A stretch of 64,000 nt of DNA from Proteus vulgaris (GTDB lineage Bacteria; Pseudomonadota; Gammaproteobacteria; Enterobacterales; Enterobacteriaceae). The notes below the pieces were generated by a model. The model made no database searches, was not told where the DNA came from, and saw only the letters and a list, made by a program, of their open reading frames with translations. Shown here piece after piece: positions 53,874 through 63,462 of the stretch. Location of the stretch: positions 2,728,001 through 2,792,000 of the forward strand of contig NZ_CP090064.1 of assembly GCF_023100685.1 (NCBI RefSeq), in the 5' to 3' direction. Every line of letters starts with the position of its first letter. Within the stretch, counting starts at the first letter, position 1. Made by a program: the position numbers and the translations under genes.

Positions 53874-54536
53874 CTATCTTTTGTGCGTTATTATCACTTT
53901 TTCAGCTTGCTTCTCGATTTGAATATCATTTAAAGAATCAATAATTAAATGAATCTCATTACGGCGAGGAAGGGATAAAGGAGCATGAACAGCAACGACT
54001 TGACATCCTGCATCTAAACCAGAGTAAATACCGGCCGCTGCGTCTTCAAAAACCACACATTCTTGAGGCAATAAACCCAATTTTTTTGCTCCTAAAAGAT
54101 AAGGCTCAGGATTAGGTTTACCCTTACTAATACATTCCGCTGTAACCCAATGTTTAGGTTCAGGAATACCAGTGACAGATTGGCGCGTTGATGCGATTGG
54201 TACGGTACCTGAAGTCACAATTGCCCACGGAATATCTAATTCATTAAGGTGATTAATTAACTCAATAGCCCCCGGAAGCGGTGCTAAACCTTCTGTTTGT
54301 GTTGATTCTAATTTTTCTAACCAACGAAAGGTATCTGTTATCTCTTGTTCGGAAGCATTAGGCATAAAATGGCGAATCGACTCAATGGCTGGCTTTCCAT
54401 GAATATAGTCATTAATCTCTTGTGTTGATATGCCAACGCGTTCACCAAATAACGCCCAACAATATTCAACAACGGGTAATGAATCAACTAATGTTCCATC
54501 TAAATCAAACAGAAAGCCTTTACATGTGATCGCCAT
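53874..54536 (-). CDS. hxpA: HAD-family hexitol/sugar phosphatase HxpA (YfbT)
   Basis: The 220-residue HAD hydrolase has FLFDLDGTLVDS (nucleophile aspartate), IVTSGT (motif II), the lysine in SKGKPNPEPYL and the acidic VFEDAAAGI (motif IV), with a helical cap between. The E. coli orthologue YfbT dephosphorylates sugar phosphates such as hexitol phosphates. It lies between yfbS and yfbU as in E. coli. Confidence 0.9.
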   Translation of the reverse strand: MAITCKGFLFDLDGTLVDSLPVVEYCWALFGERVGISTQEINDYIHGKPAIESIRHFMPNASEQEITDTFRWLEKLESTQTEGLAPLPGAIELINHLNELDIPWAIVTSGTVPIASTRQSVTGIPEPKHWVTAECISKGKPNPEPYLLGAKKLGLLPQECVVFEDAAAGIYSGLDAGCQVVAVHAPLSLPRRNEIHLIIDSLNDIQIEKQAEKVIITHKR

Positions 54537-54570
54537 AATTTATGCCTACCTTAGAATGATGCGTTACTTA

Positions 54571-55065
54571 TTACGCATTAAGAATTTGTTGGATTTCAAC
54601 GGCGCTAAGGTGATATTGACGAGGGCAGGCTAACCAAACAGCCAGCATTCTTTGGTATTTTTCCCACATTGGTGTTTGTGAGTTGAAACCATGACTACCG
54701 CTATCAAAATGCGTATAGCGCCCTTCTGTATTCACCATAAAACGCACATAACTAAGATAGCGGGATTCTGTCGCCGCATCAAAGCCAATAAATGCAACAC
54801 GACGAGCATCCGGCATTTCTTGGTCTTTTAAGTTATCGCGAGAAACTTGCAGTGCATGGTACATTTCCATGACGTTAATAATGGTACGGCAAGTCTCCTC
54901 TGACATTTCATCAAAATCACGGTCTAGTTCACGTAATTGTAATCCGTAACCGCGTTCAATGATTGTCTGATAGCGACGATAACGTTCAGCGTTATCAGGA
55001 TCCATCATAGTCATCATTTTATATTGATTAGAGAGGATCAAGCGTTGTGCGTGTGTCATTTCCAT
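54571..55065 (-). CDS. yfbU: YfbU family protein
   Basis: The 164-residue protein closely matches E. coli YfbU along its length ([18 protein letters not shown] at the start, [18 protein letters not shown] at the end). It is cytosolic and mostly helical; its function is not known to me, although overproduction in E. coli has been linked to cell death. Two adjacent ATGs are possible; I chose the second because homologues start MEMT. Confidence 0.9.
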   Translation of the reverse strand: MEMTHAQRLILSNQYKMMTMMDPDNAERYRRYQTIIERGYGLQLRELDRDFDEMSEETCRTIINVMEMYHALQVSRDNLKDQEMPDARRVAFIGFDAATESRYLSYVRFMVNTEGRYTHFDSGSHGFNSQTPMWEKYQRMLAVWLACPRQYHLSAVEIQQILNA

Positions 55066-55204
55066 CATTAATTCTCCAAAGAAATCATTGAGAAGAGCAT
55101 GACATTAATCAAAAGTATTGAGTAGTGTTAACTACGCGTTTTTTGATCTCAACGGGGTAATTCTAAAGACAATAATGACAAATGACGAAGGTAGAACAAA
55201 TGTT

Positions 55205-55660
55205 CTACACATCATCAAGAAAAGAGCGATCAAGTTGCTTAAAAGCACGTTTTAATAAATGTGCTAGAGAAAGGTAAGTCGGCGTTTGTTCCACAGGTGC
55301 TAAAGCAATGCCTGCTTCTTCAAATTTCTCGCGTATCTCATAAAACCAGCGTAATAATGTGCCAGGAAGAGGGGTTGCTGCACGCTTACCTAACCACCAT
55401 AACCCTTGCATTGGCAGGCTACAGGCAAATAACGCTGTTGTAATTGCAGGCCCTAAATTTCCCCCTAAAGCAATTTGCCATGTCATTGTAAAAATGGCGA
55501 TCGGCGGCATATAGCGAATGCCAAATCGTGTTGCTTTGACAATGCGATTTTCAGGGAATACGGGCGCTAATTGCTTTTCAACCGGCCAGGTTTTTAAATA
55601 CTCATTACCCAAACGAAGCTTCTTAAAAAAGCCGGGAGGAGTCACTGTCGGTTCGCTCAT
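55205..55660 (-). CDS. yfbV: UPF0208 membrane protein YfbV
   Basis: The 151-residue protein has two hydrophobic segments ([20 protein letters not shown] and [19 protein letters not shown]) and a soluble C-terminal helix pair. In E. coli YfbV has been tied to insulation of the Ter macrodomain. The ATG at 55660 has GAGG five bases upstream; an in-frame ATG five codons earlier lacks support. It is divergent from ackA, as in E. coli. Confidence 0.9.
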   Translation of the reverse strand: MSEPTVTPPGFFKKLRLGNEYLKTWPVEKQLAPVFPENRIVKATRFGIRYMPPIAIFTMTWQIALGGNLGPAITTALFACSLPMQGLWWLGKRAATPLPGTLLRWFYEIREKFEEAGIALAPVEQTPTYLSLAHLLKRAFKQLDRSFLDDV

Positions 55661-56052
55661 AATGACCTCAATCAATTTCTTCTGTAACTTTTAAAAAATA
55701 TCTATAAAGAATAAAAATCTTTTAGTAGAATTAAGTATATTTTGTCTTTGTTGCCTTTACTCTGTATCCTGTGCCCATTCTAAAGGTTTGTGGCAATAAA
55801 GCGCTATATTTTGTTTGCCGGCGTGATTTTCAACCCTTTTCGCCGATTTTAACGCGAAAAGCTAATGGGTGAATAAAAATCGTCCAATTAATGATTGGCA
55901 ACTATAATTAGCATCAAGTTTTTTACTTTAAGCATGATGCGCGTCATTAATGTCATCATAGTAATGCGATAGGCTTTTATGATTGACGTTTTATTAACCA
56001 CCGTCTTTATAATATAAAAGACACTACGACAACAAGATAAATAGGTAATTCC
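55661..56052. other. yfbV-ackA intergenic control region
   Basis: About 390 bp without a gene. Near ackA, TTGACG (55983-55988) and TATAAT (56008-56013) are 19 bases apart, a slightly long promoter. An exact inverted repeat CTTTTCGC/GCGAAAAG lies at 55836-55861. The E. coli counterpart responds to FNR and ArcA, but I see no clean site for either here. Confidence 0.5.
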
Positions 56053-57255
56053 ATGTCAAGTAAGCTGGTGCTGGTACTGAACTGCGGTAGTTCTTCTCTT
56101 AAATTTGCAATTATCAACCCAGAAAATGGTGAAGAATTCCTTTCAGGTTTGGCTGAATGCTTCAACCTTCCTGAAGCCCGCCTGAAGTGGAAAATGGATG
56201 GCCAAAAACATGAAGCTGCGTTAGGCGCAGGTGCTGCTCATAGCGAAGCATTAAACTTTATCGTAAATACTATTCTGGCTGAAAAACCAGAACTGTCTGC
56301 ACAAATCGCTTCAATTGGTCACCGTATTGTTCACGGTGGTGAGAAGTTCACTAAATCTGTCGTGATCACTGACGAAGTTATCAAAGGTATTGAAGCTGCT
56401 ATCCCATTTGCTCCATTACATAACCCAGCTCACCTTATTGGTATTGAAGAAGCGCGTAAAGCATTCCCTCATTTAATTGAGAAAATGGTTGCGGTATTTG
56501 ACACTGCATTCCACCAAACAATGCCAGAAGAAGCTTATCTGTATGCACTGCCATACAGCTTATATAAAGATCACAGCATCCGTCGTTACGGTGCTCACGG
56601 AACTAGCCATTTCTTCGTTTCCCGTGAAGCCGCTAAAATGTTAAATAAACCTGTTGATGAACTGAATGTAATCACTTGCCACTTAGGCAATGGTGGTTCT
56701 GTATCTGCTATCGTTAACGGTAAATGTGTTGATACTTCTATGGGTCTGACTCCATTAGAAGGTTTAGTGATGGGTACACGTAGTGGTGATATCGACCCTG
56801 CTATCGTATTCCATTTACATGATACTTTAGGTATGAGCGTTGATGACATTAATAAACTGCTAACTAAAGAATCAGGCTTATTAGGTTTAACTGAAGTCAC
56901 TAGTGACTGCCGTTATGTTGAAGATAACTATGAAACTAAAGCAGATGCTAAACGTGCAATGGACGTTTATTGCCATCGTTTAGCGAAATACATCGGCTCT
57001 TACTGTGCACTGATGGAAGGTCGTTTAGATGCTATTATCTTTACTGGTGGCATCGGTGAAAACGCAGCAATGGTACGTGAATTATCTCTGAAAAAACTGG
57101 CTCTATTAGGTTTTGAAGTTGATCATCAACGTAACTTAGATGCACGTTTCGGTAAATCAGGCACTATCACTACCGATAACAGCCGTCTTGCTGTTGTTAT
57201 CCCAACTAACGAAGAGTTAGTTATCGCTCAGGACGCAAGTCGCCTGACCGCTTAA
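56053..57255 (+). CDS. ackA: Acetate kinase AckA
   Basis: AckA makes ATP from acetyl phosphate and ADP, excreting acetate. The 400-residue protein of the ASKHA fold shows [14 protein letters not shown] at the start, [36 protein letters not shown] and [14 protein letters not shown]. Same length as E. coli. AGGTAATTCC precedes the ATG. pta follows after 77 bases, and acetyl phosphate from this pair can also phosphorylate RcsB. Confidence 0.98.
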   Translation: MSSKLVLVLNCGSSSLKFAIINPENGEEFLSGLAECFNLPEARLKWKMDGQKHEAALGAGAAHSEALNFIVNTILAEKPELSAQIASIGHRIVHGGEKFTKSVVITDEVIKGIEAAIPFAPLHNPAHLIGIEEARKAFPHLIEKMVAVFDTAFHQTMPEEAYLYALPYSLYKDHSIRRYGAHGTSHFFVSREAAKMLNKPVDELNVITCHLGNGGSVSAIVNGKCVDTSMGLTPLEGLVMGTRSGDIDPAIVFHLHDTLGMSVDDINKLLTKESGLLGLTEVTSDCRYVEDNYETKADAKRAMDVYCHRLAKYIGSYCALMEGRLDAIIFTGGIGENAAMVRELSLKKLALLGFEVDHQRNLDARFGKSGTITTDNSRLAVVIPTNEELVIAQDASRLTA

Positions 57256-57265
57256 GTTCTTTGAT

Positions 57266-57299
57266 GTACTGCCAGTGTCATGCTGGCAGTACTGTTTTA
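57266..57299 (+). terminator. ackA-pta intercistronic hairpin
   Basis: GTACTGCCAG and CTGGCAGTAC form a perfect ten-base stem with a seven-base loop, followed by TGTTTTAC. The T tract is short, so it may be a partial terminator or mRNA-stabilising hairpin that sets the ackA:pta ratio. Confidence 0.6.
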
Positions 57300-57332
57300 C
57301 ATAACGAGCAACCGATATTTAAAGAGGTTTCC

Positions 57333-59477
57333 GTGTCCCGTACAATTATGTTAGTCCCAACTGATACACGCGTAGGTTTAACCAGCGTCAGCTTGGGTGT
57401 TATCCGTTCTATGGAACAAAAAGGCGTTCGCCTTAGCGTGTTCAAACCTATTGCACAACCTCGTGTAAAAGGCGCATTAGATCAGACAACTGCGATTATC
57501 CGTTCTCACTCCACTATTCAATCATCAGAACCTTTAAACATGGATTATGTTGAGTCTCTGCTCAGCTCAAACCAAAAAGATGTTCTGATGGAAGAAATTG
57601 TTGCTAGATACCATGAAAACACCGCTGATGCAGAAGTTATTCTCATCGAAGGTCTGGTACCTATGCGTAAGCACCCTTTTGCACAATCATTAAACTATGA
57701 AATTGCAAAAACATTAGGTGCTGAAATTGTTTTCGTTACTGCATTAGGTAACAACACGGTTGAACAGCTAAAAGAGCGTATCGAATTTGCGCGTGCTGAA
57801 TTTGGCGGTGTAAAAAACCAAAATATCACCGGTGTTATTGTTAACAAACTAAATGCACCTGTTGATGATCAAGGCCGTACTCGCCCTGACTTATCTGAAA
57901 TATTTGATGATTCAAGTAAAGCGATTATCTCTAATGTCGATTTAAAAACCATTGAAAAGAATAGCCCACTGCCTTTACTGGGTTGCATTCCTTGGAACTT
58001 CGATTTAATCGCTACCCGTGCAACAGATATGGCAAAACACTTAAATGCGACTGTCGTCAATAAAGGCGATATTGAAACCCGTCGTATTAAGTCTGTGACT
58101 TTCTGTGCCCGTAGTATTCCACACATGTTAGAGCACTTCCGCCCTGGTTCACTTTTAGTAACTTCTGCGGATCGCCCAGATGTATTAGTTTCAGCGTGCC
58201 TTGCAGCAATGAATGGCGTTGAAATTGGTGCAATCCTACTAACAGGTGGTTACCAAATCGATGCTCCTATCAAACAACTTTGTGAACGTGCATTCGAAAC
58301 TGGCTTACCAATCTTTATGGTTAATGCAAACACTTGGCAGACTTCTTTAAATCTTCAAAGTTTTAGCTTAGAAGTGCCTGCTGATGACCATGAACGTATT
58401 GAAAAAATTCAGAACTACGTTGCTCAACATATCAATACACAATGGATTGATTCACTGACCGCTAACTCTGAACGCCCTAACCGTTTATCACCACCAGCAT
58501 TCCGTTACCAATTAACAGAATTAGCACGTAAAGCGAAAAAACGTATCGTTTTACCAGAAGGTGATGAGCCACGTACTGTTAAAGCAGCAGCAATTTGTGC
58601 TGATCGTGGTATCGCTACTTGCGTACTGTTAGGCGATCCTGAAGAAATTCGTCGTGTAGCAACCGCACAAGGTGTTGAATTAGGCACAGGCATTGAGTTA
58701 GTCAATCCTAAAGAAGTACGTGAAATTTATGTACCTCGCTTAGTTGAACTGCGTAAAAGCAAAGGTATGACAGAAGTTGTTGCTCGTGAGCAGTTAGAAG
58801 ATAACGTTGTTCTCGGCACATTAATGCTGGAAAAAGGCGAAGTAGATGGCCTTGTTTCTGGTGCTGTTCATACAACGGCTAACACTATTCGTCCACCACT
58901 ACAGTTAATCAAAACTGCACCGGGTAGCTCATTAGTGTCTTCTGTGTTCTTTATGCTGTTACCAGAACAAGTTTATGTTTATGGTGACTGTGCAATTAAC
59001 CCAGATCCAACAGCGGAACAACTGGCTGAAATCGCAATCCAATCTGCAGACTCTGCAATTGCATTCGGTATCGACCCACGCGTTGCGATGATCTCTTATT
59101 CTACTGGTAACTCTGGTGCAGGTAGCGATGTAGAGAAAGTTCGTGAAGCGACACGTTTAGCGCAAGAAAAACGCCCTGATCTGATGATTGATGGTCCTTT
59201 ACAATACGACGCAGCTGTTATGGCTGATGTTGCTAAATCTAAAGCACCAAACTCACCAGTTGCAGGTAAAGCGACTGTGTTTATCTTCCCTGATCTGAAC
59301 ACCGGTAATACCACTTATAAAGCGGTACAACGTTCAGCTGACTTGGTTTCAATCGGACCAATGTTACAAGGTATGCGTAAACCAGTGAATGACCTTTCTC
59401 GTGGTGCATTAGTAGACGATATCGTCTACACCGTTGCGTTGACAGCTATTCAAGCAAGCCAACAAGAAAACGCATAA
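57333..59477 (+). CDS. pta: Phosphate acetyltransferase Pta
   Basis: Pta interconverts acetyl-CoA and acetyl phosphate. From the GTG at 57333 it has 714 residues, equal to E. coli Pta: an N-terminal P-loop-like/DRTGG regulatory part ([17 protein letters not shown] onward) and a C-terminal catalytic domain from about residue 390 with the [21 protein letters not shown] segment and [15 protein letters not shown] near the end. GAGG lies five bases before the GTG; upstream in-frame codons are not conserved. Confidence 0.97.
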   Translation: MSRTIMLVPTDTRVGLTSVSLGVIRSMEQKGVRLSVFKPIAQPRVKGALDQTTAIIRSHSTIQSSEPLNMDYVESLLSSNQKDVLMEEIVARYHENTADAEVILIEGLVPMRKHPFAQSLNYEIAKTLGAEIVFVTALGNNTVEQLKERIEFARAEFGGVKNQNITGVIVNKLNAPVDDQGRTRPDLSEIFDDSSKAIISNVDLKTIEKNSPLPLLGCIPWNFDLIATRATDMAKHLNATVVNKGDIETRRIKSVTFCARSIPHMLEHFRPGSLLVTSADRPDVLVSACLAAMNGVEIGAILLTGGYQIDAPIKQLCERAFETGLPIFMVNANTWQTSLNLQSFSLEVPADDHERIEKIQNYVAQHINTQWIDSLTANSERPNRLSPPAFRYQLTELARKAKKRIVLPEGDEPRTVKAAAICADRGIATCVLLGDPEEIRRVATAQGVELGTGIELVNPKEVREIYVPRLVELRKSKGMTEVVAREQLEDNVVLGTLMLEKGEVDGLVSGAVHTTANTIRPPLQLIKTAPGSSLVSSVFFMLLPEQVYVYGDCAINPDPTAEQLAEIAIQSADSAIAFGIDPRVAMISYSTGNSGAGSDVEKVREATRLAQEKRPDLMIDGPLQYDAAVMADVAKSKAPNSPVAGKATVFIFPDLNTGNTTYKAVQRSADLVSIGPMLQGMRKPVNDLSRGALVDDIVYTVALTAIQASQQENA

Positions 59478-59504
59478 TTATTGAAGTTCGCTTCAAATAA
59501 AACA

Positions 59505-59538
59505 ACGCCAGATGATTAATTTCATTTGGCGTTTTTTA
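59505..59538. terminator. pta terminator
   Basis: AACGCCAGATGA and TCATTTGGCGTT pair with one mismatch, followed by six T; the other strand also carries a T-rich tail, so it may work both ways. Confidence 0.85.
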
Positions 59539-59560
59539 TTCTACAGATTTCTTATTTGAC

Positions 59561-59626
59561 TAAAATTCGAGGCAGTCTCAAAACTAGACAACTTGATTCT
59601 GTCTCCTTTATAAAAGAGTGTCAAAT
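59561..59626. repeat. Orphan copy of the Sok-promoter repeat
   Basis: This block matches 59819-59884 at most positions (offset 258), including a complete minus-strand promoter TTGACA-17-CAGAAT (59624-59596). No hok-like gene follows it: after AGTGTCAAAT the sequence diverges. Antisense RNA started here lacks its own terminator hairpin and would run toward the pta terminator. I take it as the remains of a tandemly duplicated hok locus. Confidence 0.7.
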
Positions 59627-59739
59627 AAAATCACACATATAAACACTCAACATAAAAACAATTAACACATTGATTTTACTTACTTATTTATATCTTTATT
59701 ATTCAGAAAAAGATAGGAGTGAGGTGAGTTTCTGTTAGT

Positions 59740-59871
59740 ATGCTGGTGGGTGCTTGGATCATTTTGGTTCAAGCATTTGCAGGAGCCAAAAAGACGAAAG
59801 CCCCGAATTTTAATTTACTAAAATCCGAGGCAGTCTCAAAACCAACCAACTTGATTCTGTCTCCTTTATAA
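59740..59871 (+). CDS. Mok-like leader ORF of the hok mRNA
   Basis: A 43-codon frame begins at ATG 59740 and stops at 59871, 16 bases before the hok start. In hok/sok systems translation of such a leader (mok) is needed for hok translation, and the antisense RNA blocks the leader. Here the whole antisense region lies inside this frame. The peptide itself has no recognised domain. Unlike classical mok it does not overlap hok, but the close spacing still allows coupling. Confidence 0.55.
   Translation: MLVGAWIILVQAFAGAKKTKAPNFNLLKSEAVSKPTNLILSPL
59788..59847 (-). ncRNA. Sok-like antisense RNA
   Basis: A minus-strand promoter TTGACA (59882-59877), 17 bases, CAGAAT (59859-59854) would start an RNA near 59847. 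About 20 bases on, a 12-base stem (59830-59819 with 59812-59801, two wobble pairs, six-base loop) is followed by CTTTCGTCTTTTT, giving a roughly 60-base RNA. Size, promoter strength and position across the leader ORF fit a Sok antitoxin. Ends are estimated. Confidence 0.65.
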
Positions 59872-59887
59872 AGGAGTGTCAAGAGAA

Positions 59888-60031
59888 GTGACTAAGCTTG
59901 CCCTATTAGGGCTGATTACTGTATGTATTACAGTTTGGTGTTTTGCTTTACTGAAACATGAAAGATTATGTTCTTTTAATATCAGTAGTGGCGACACCGT
60001 AGTTCAAGCTATTTTATCTTGCGATAAATAG
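59888..60031 (+). CDS. Hok/Gef-family type I toxin
   Basis: The 47-residue peptide has an N-terminal membrane helix (LALLGLITVCITVWCFALL), then KHERLCSFNISSGDTVVQAILSC, which follows the Hok pattern of a basic residue, LC, a short spacer, G, and a hydrophobic run ending near a cysteine. Hok peptides depolarise the inner membrane when their antisense RNA decays. Translation begins at GTG with AAGGAG 11 bases upstream, a weak arrangement suited to leader-coupled control. It was too short for ordinary gene finding thresholds. Location is chromosomal, beside pta, so plasmid maintenance is not its present role. Confidence 0.82.
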   Translation: MTKLALLGLITVCITVWCFALLKHERLCSFNISSGDTVVQAILSCDK

Positions 60032-60033
60032 TT

Positions 60034-60056
60034 TTGTGGGGGAAATTCCCCCACAA
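60034..60056. terminator. Hairpin at the 3' end of the hok transcript
   Basis: TTGTGGGGGAA and TTCCCCCACAA are exact complements around one base. The very stable 3' stem fits the end of a long-lived hok mRNA; T tracts are weak on both sides. It also lies past the end of the convergent racemase gene. Confidence 0.6.
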
Positions 60057-60101
60057 TTTCTCTCAAAAGTTGTTGAGATTGGTGATCACAAGTACCCTAC
60101 T

Positions 60102-61325
60102 TTAATCCACGAGTACACGCTGATTGGTCGCCCCCCACAAAATCGACATCTCTGTAAACAGTGCACCACTAATATCTTCAACCTCTTCAGCAGTGATCTC
60201 TGCATTACCTTGCTTACCAAAGAACACGACTTCATCCCCTGAATTGATATTTTTAAGATCGGTAATATCAACAATCACCGTATTCATTGATGTTTTACCT
60301 AAAACAGGCACACGTTGACCACCAATTAAAGCATGTCCTGCATTACTAAAAACTCGACGATAACCATCTGCATAGCCAACAGGGATATTAGCTAATACTG
60401 AATCACGTTTTAGTGTGTAAGTGCGATCATACCCAACAGTATTACCTTTAGGATAATAATTGATTGAGGCAATATTGGATTTAAAAGTCATAACACGTTT
60501 GTAATCTGTACTTGCGATGGTATCACCATAAAAAATCCCGCCTACACGCACCATATCTAACCATGATCCAGGTACGGTAATTGTGGCAAAAGTATTTGCC
60601 ATATGCAGAGTAACGTCTTTACGGTTTAGCCCAGTAACACCCAATACCTTTTGTGATTGCTGTTTAAAACGAGCGAGATCTTCTCTTACTTTATCCGCAT
60701 CTTCTTCAGGATAATGAGACATAATGCCAACCACTTTAAGGTTAGCTAATTGAGCAATTTGCTTTGCTTCTTCAAGCCCCGCATTGTTATTAACTTCTAA
60801 TCCATTACGAGACATTCCACCTGAATTTAAGGCAAGATGAATAGGGATCACTTTATTTTGTTGTTTAGCAATGGCATCTAATTTCTTAGCCATATCTAAG
60901 TTACCAATCAATTCTTCCACGTTATAGCTTGTCGCCTGAGCCATTTCTTGCTCTGTGGCATTACGCACACGCATTAAACGACCTTGGAATCCTAGATCAC
61001 GCACTTCTTTTAGCTCTTGGTTATTCGTTACACCAATACATTGCACATTGTTTTCAATCATAACAGGTGCAACTAACGATAAATCATGGCCATATGCATC
61101 CCCTTTTAAAACAGCACAAAGCGAGGATTTATCACCTAAAAGTGATTGTACTTTTTTCACATTAAAATCGAGCGCACTACGTGAAATTTCAATCCATGAG
61201 TTATTCACGATTGCAGGTTGAACCTGAGCTGTTTGAGTCACTGGTGGATTGTGATTAACAGGTTGTTGGCAAGCAGTGATAACAAAAAGTGGTAACAACG
61301 CAAGATATCGAATACCAAAAGACAT
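60102..61325 (-). CDS. Broad-specificity amino-acid racemase, exported (Bsr/Alr family)
   Basis: The 407-residue PLP enzyme is an alanine-racemase-fold protein with an N-terminal signal ending [10 protein letters not shown], a lipobox-like cleavage site, so it is probably a periplasmic lipid-anchored or exported racemase. The PLP lysine is K74 in [11 protein letters not shown] and the second catalytic tyrosine region is [25 protein letters not shown] is the family's binding segment. Exported members (BsrV of Vibrio and relatives) racemise many amino acids such as Lys, Arg and Met and release D-amino acids that alter the cell wall. Cytosolic Alr lacks such a signal. It stands alone with no operon partner. 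Confidence 0.85.
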   Translation of the reverse strand: MSFGIRYLALLPLFVITACQQPVNHNPPVTQTAQVQPAIVNNSWIEISRSALDFNVKKVQSLLGDKSSLCAVLKGDAYGHDLSLVAPVMIENNVQCIGVTNNQELKEVRDLGFQGRLMRVRNATEQEMAQATSYNVEELIGNLDMAKKLDAIAKQQNKVIPIHLALNSGGMSRNGLEVNNNAGLEEAKQIAQLANLKVVGIMSHYPEEDADKVREDLARFKQQSQKVLGVTGLNRKDVTLHMANTFATITVPGSWLDMVRVGGIFYGDTIASTDYKRVMTFKSNIASINYYPKGNTVGYDRTYTLKRDSVLANIPVGYADGYRRVFSNAGHALIGGQRVPVLGKTSMNTVIVDITDLKNINSGDEVVFFGKQGNAEITAEEVEDISGALFTEMSILWGATNQRVLVD

Positions 61326-61522
61326 CTTCTTTTTCCTTAGTGATTGTGATGTTAAACCTATTTTTATAATTAATTAGGTACGAAAATATACACATAGTGA
61401 ATATTCACTCAGGATAATAGCATTATTATTCATAAAATAAAGATATTAATTCACAAGTTTTAATTAGAATTAATTCGTTTATTTATTCACTAAAAAAATT
61501 ACGATAAAATTTAACCTATTGT

Positions 61523-61800
61523 TTTAATAGTAAATTATTTGATAATTTAAAAGAAACGGTACAAATACATAAAAAACAGGTCATGCCTTCTCGAGTATTT
61601 ACTGTTACAGAGCCTGTGTGAAAGAAATCCGTAAATTGACAAAATTAAAACAAACTGATTTTGCTACTGCTCTTGGTGTATCGACTTCTTTAGTTCGAGC
61701 ATGGGAACAAAAGCGTAGATTTCCGACAGGAAGTAGTTTGAAACTATTACGAATGATAGAAAAAAATCCAAACATTGCTAACAGCCTGATACTTACTTGA
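61523..61800 (+). pseudogene. Decayed HigA/NadS-like antitoxin gene
   Basis: Two frames together spell an XRE antitoxin. The first (about 61523-61618) reads NSKLFDNLKETVQIHKK, then MPSRVFTVTEPV before a TGA; the second (61618-61800, GTG start) reads KEIRKLTKLKQTDFATALG, followed by a helix-turn-helix with RAWEQKRRFPTGSS. In intact family members PSRVF...P.VK.IR is continuous, so a one-base change near 61612-61618 broke the frame. No ATG is present at the expected start. The 60-codon second frame could still give a bare HTH domain, but there is no RelE/HigB toxin gene beside it. Confidence 0.65.
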
Positions 61801-61814
61801 ATAATAATATTTGT

Positions 61815-61857
61815 AAAAAAATGCCTTGTTGATTTAACTCAGCAAGGCGTTTTTTTA
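61815..61857. terminator. Bidirectional terminator before the PTS genes
   Basis: GCCTTGTTGA and TCAGCAAGGC pair with one mismatch; seven A precede and eight T follow, so it can serve both the antitoxin remnant and the leftward PTS operon. Confidence 0.85.
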
Positions 61858-61877
61858 ATTAATAAATTCAAAAAATA

Positions 61878-63134
61878 TCAACGAACAATAATACCTAATA
61901 AAATACCGATAACACCGAAGTCTGCATCACTAAATGTGGTGTTAGCAATACCGATGTCTCCAAGTACTGGTAATAAGAATACAGGCAAGAAAGTAATTAA
62001 TAAGCCTTGAACGAATGCCCCTAAAATCGCACCACGACGTCCACCGGTCGCATTACCAAATACCCCAGCTGTTGCACCCACGAAGAAATGAGGAACCACA
62101 CCAGGAATTATTACTGTCCAATCTAAAGCATACAGAATAAACATGCCGATAACACCCGCAGCAAAGCTACTTAAAAAGCCAACTAATACCGCATTGGGTG
62201 CATAAGGGAATACAACTGGGCAATCTAAAGCAGGTTTTGCATTAGGAACTAACTTATCTGAAATACCTTTAAATGCAGGAACAATCTCAGCAATAACCAT
62301 ACGCACACCTTGCAGAATAATATAAACACCTGCTGCGAAGGTTATAGATTGCATTAACGAGAACATAAACCAGTTTTTACCACCACTAACTTCACGAACA
62401 AAAGTATCGCCCGCAAATAAACATGTGATGACAAAAATAATGCCCATAGTAAAGGCAATTGCGACTGGCGTATCACGTAAAAATAGCAAGCTTTTAGGCA
62501 CATTCATCTCTTCTGTTGAATGCTCTTTATTACCAAATTTACTGCCGATAAAGCCCGCAACGACATAAGAAATAGTTGAGAAGTGTCCTAATGCCACATC
62601 ATCAGAACCGGTAATTTTTTTCATATAAGGGTGTGCAATGGCTGGGAAAAACACCATTGAAATCCCAACAACTAATGAACCTACCGCAACTAATACAGCG
62701 CCTTCTAAGCCTGCTGTTGCCAGAATAACTGCCACCATCATTGACATAAATAATGTATGGTGACCCGTTAAGAAAATAAATTTCCACGGTGTTAAACGAG
62801 CAATTAGAATATTAATCAACATGGCAAAGAACATAATCAGAGCCATTTCTTTACCAAAGCTTTTTTGTGCAATAGAGACAATTGCCTCGTTATTAGGCAC
62901 AACACCTTGAATGCCAAATGCATGTTGGAAAATCGTTGAGAAATCACCCAGTGAGTTAATGACAAGACCGGCACCAGCACCTAAAATCACAAAACCCATA
63001 ATGGTTTTTACCGTGCCTTTAATACATTCCGTAACTGGTTTTTTCTGGGCAATTAATCCAATCAATGCGATCAAACCCACTAAAATAGAAGGCTCTGAAA
63101 GCACATCACTCATTAGAAAGCGGAAAAAGTCCAT
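61878..63134 (-). CDS. PTS ascorbate-family EIIC component (UlaA-like)
   Basis: This 418-residue membrane protein belongs to the UlaA/SgaT family of vitamin C-type PTS permeases: about ten hydrophobic segments, with VILGAGAGLVINSLGDFS, LTGHHTLFMSMMVAVILATAGLEG, and GVVPHFFVGATAGVFGNATGGRRGA near the C-terminus. It carries the sugar-acid-like substrate across the inner membrane while EIIB phosphorylates it. It is shorter than E. coli UlaA (465) and lies last in an EIIA-EIIB-EIIC order, the reverse of ulaABC, so the true substrate could differ from ascorbate. Confidence 0.85.
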   Translation of the reverse strand: MDFFRFLMSDVLSEPSILVGLIALIGLIAQKKPVTECIKGTVKTIMGFVILGAGAGLVINSLGDFSTIFQHAFGIQGVVPNNEAIVSIAQKSFGKEMALIMFFAMLINILIARLTPWKFIFLTGHHTLFMSMMVAVILATAGLEGAVLVAVGSLVVGISMVFFPAIAHPYMKKITGSDDVALGHFSTISYVVAGFIGSKFGNKEHSTEEMNVPKSLLFLRDTPVAIAFTMGIIFVITCLFAGDTFVREVSGGKNWFMFSLMQSITFAAGVYIILQGVRMVIAEIVPAFKGISDKLVPNAKPALDCPVVFPYAPNAVLVGFLSSFAAGVIGMFILYALDWTVIIPGVVPHFFVGATAGVFGNATGGRRGAILGAFVQGLLITFLPVFLLPVLGDIGIANTTFSDADFGVIGILLGIIVR

Positions 63135-63144
63135 GATAGGCTCC

Positions 63145-63432
63145 TTATAACGCGCCTAATTCACGTAATGCAACAGAAAGTTTTTCTTTCATCGCAACTT
63201 TATCAATCATATTATCCAGTGAAACTACTCTTCCATTTACGGCTTGAGAATTAAGCTGTTCTGCAATATCACGAGTTCCAACATAGATATCACTTGGCGT
63301 ACCTTTTGCTGAACCCAAATCAACGTGATCCACCTCTGCATTGACAGCGAGATCTTTTAAAATACTTTTGATACTCATTTCCATCATTAAGCTACTGCCT
63401 AAACCATTTCCACACACAACTGTAATTTTCAT
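63145..63432 (-). CDS. PTS ascorbate-family EIIB component (UlaB-like)
   Basis: The 95-residue protein has the phosphocysteine loop VVCGNGLGSSLMMEM with C7 as the phosphorylated residue, and an alpha/beta fold typical of lactose/ascorbate EIIB. It lies ten bases upstream of the EIIC gene and 30 bases downstream of EIIA, so the three are one transcription unit. Confidence 0.88.
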   Translation of the reverse strand: MKITVVCGNGLGSSLMMEMSIKSILKDLAVNAEVDHVDLGSAKGTPSDIYVGTRDIAEQLNSQAVNGRVVSLDNMIDKVAMKEKLSVALRELGAL

Positions 63433-63462
63433 GGTATTCCCCTTGGTAATTTTAAATTGTCA

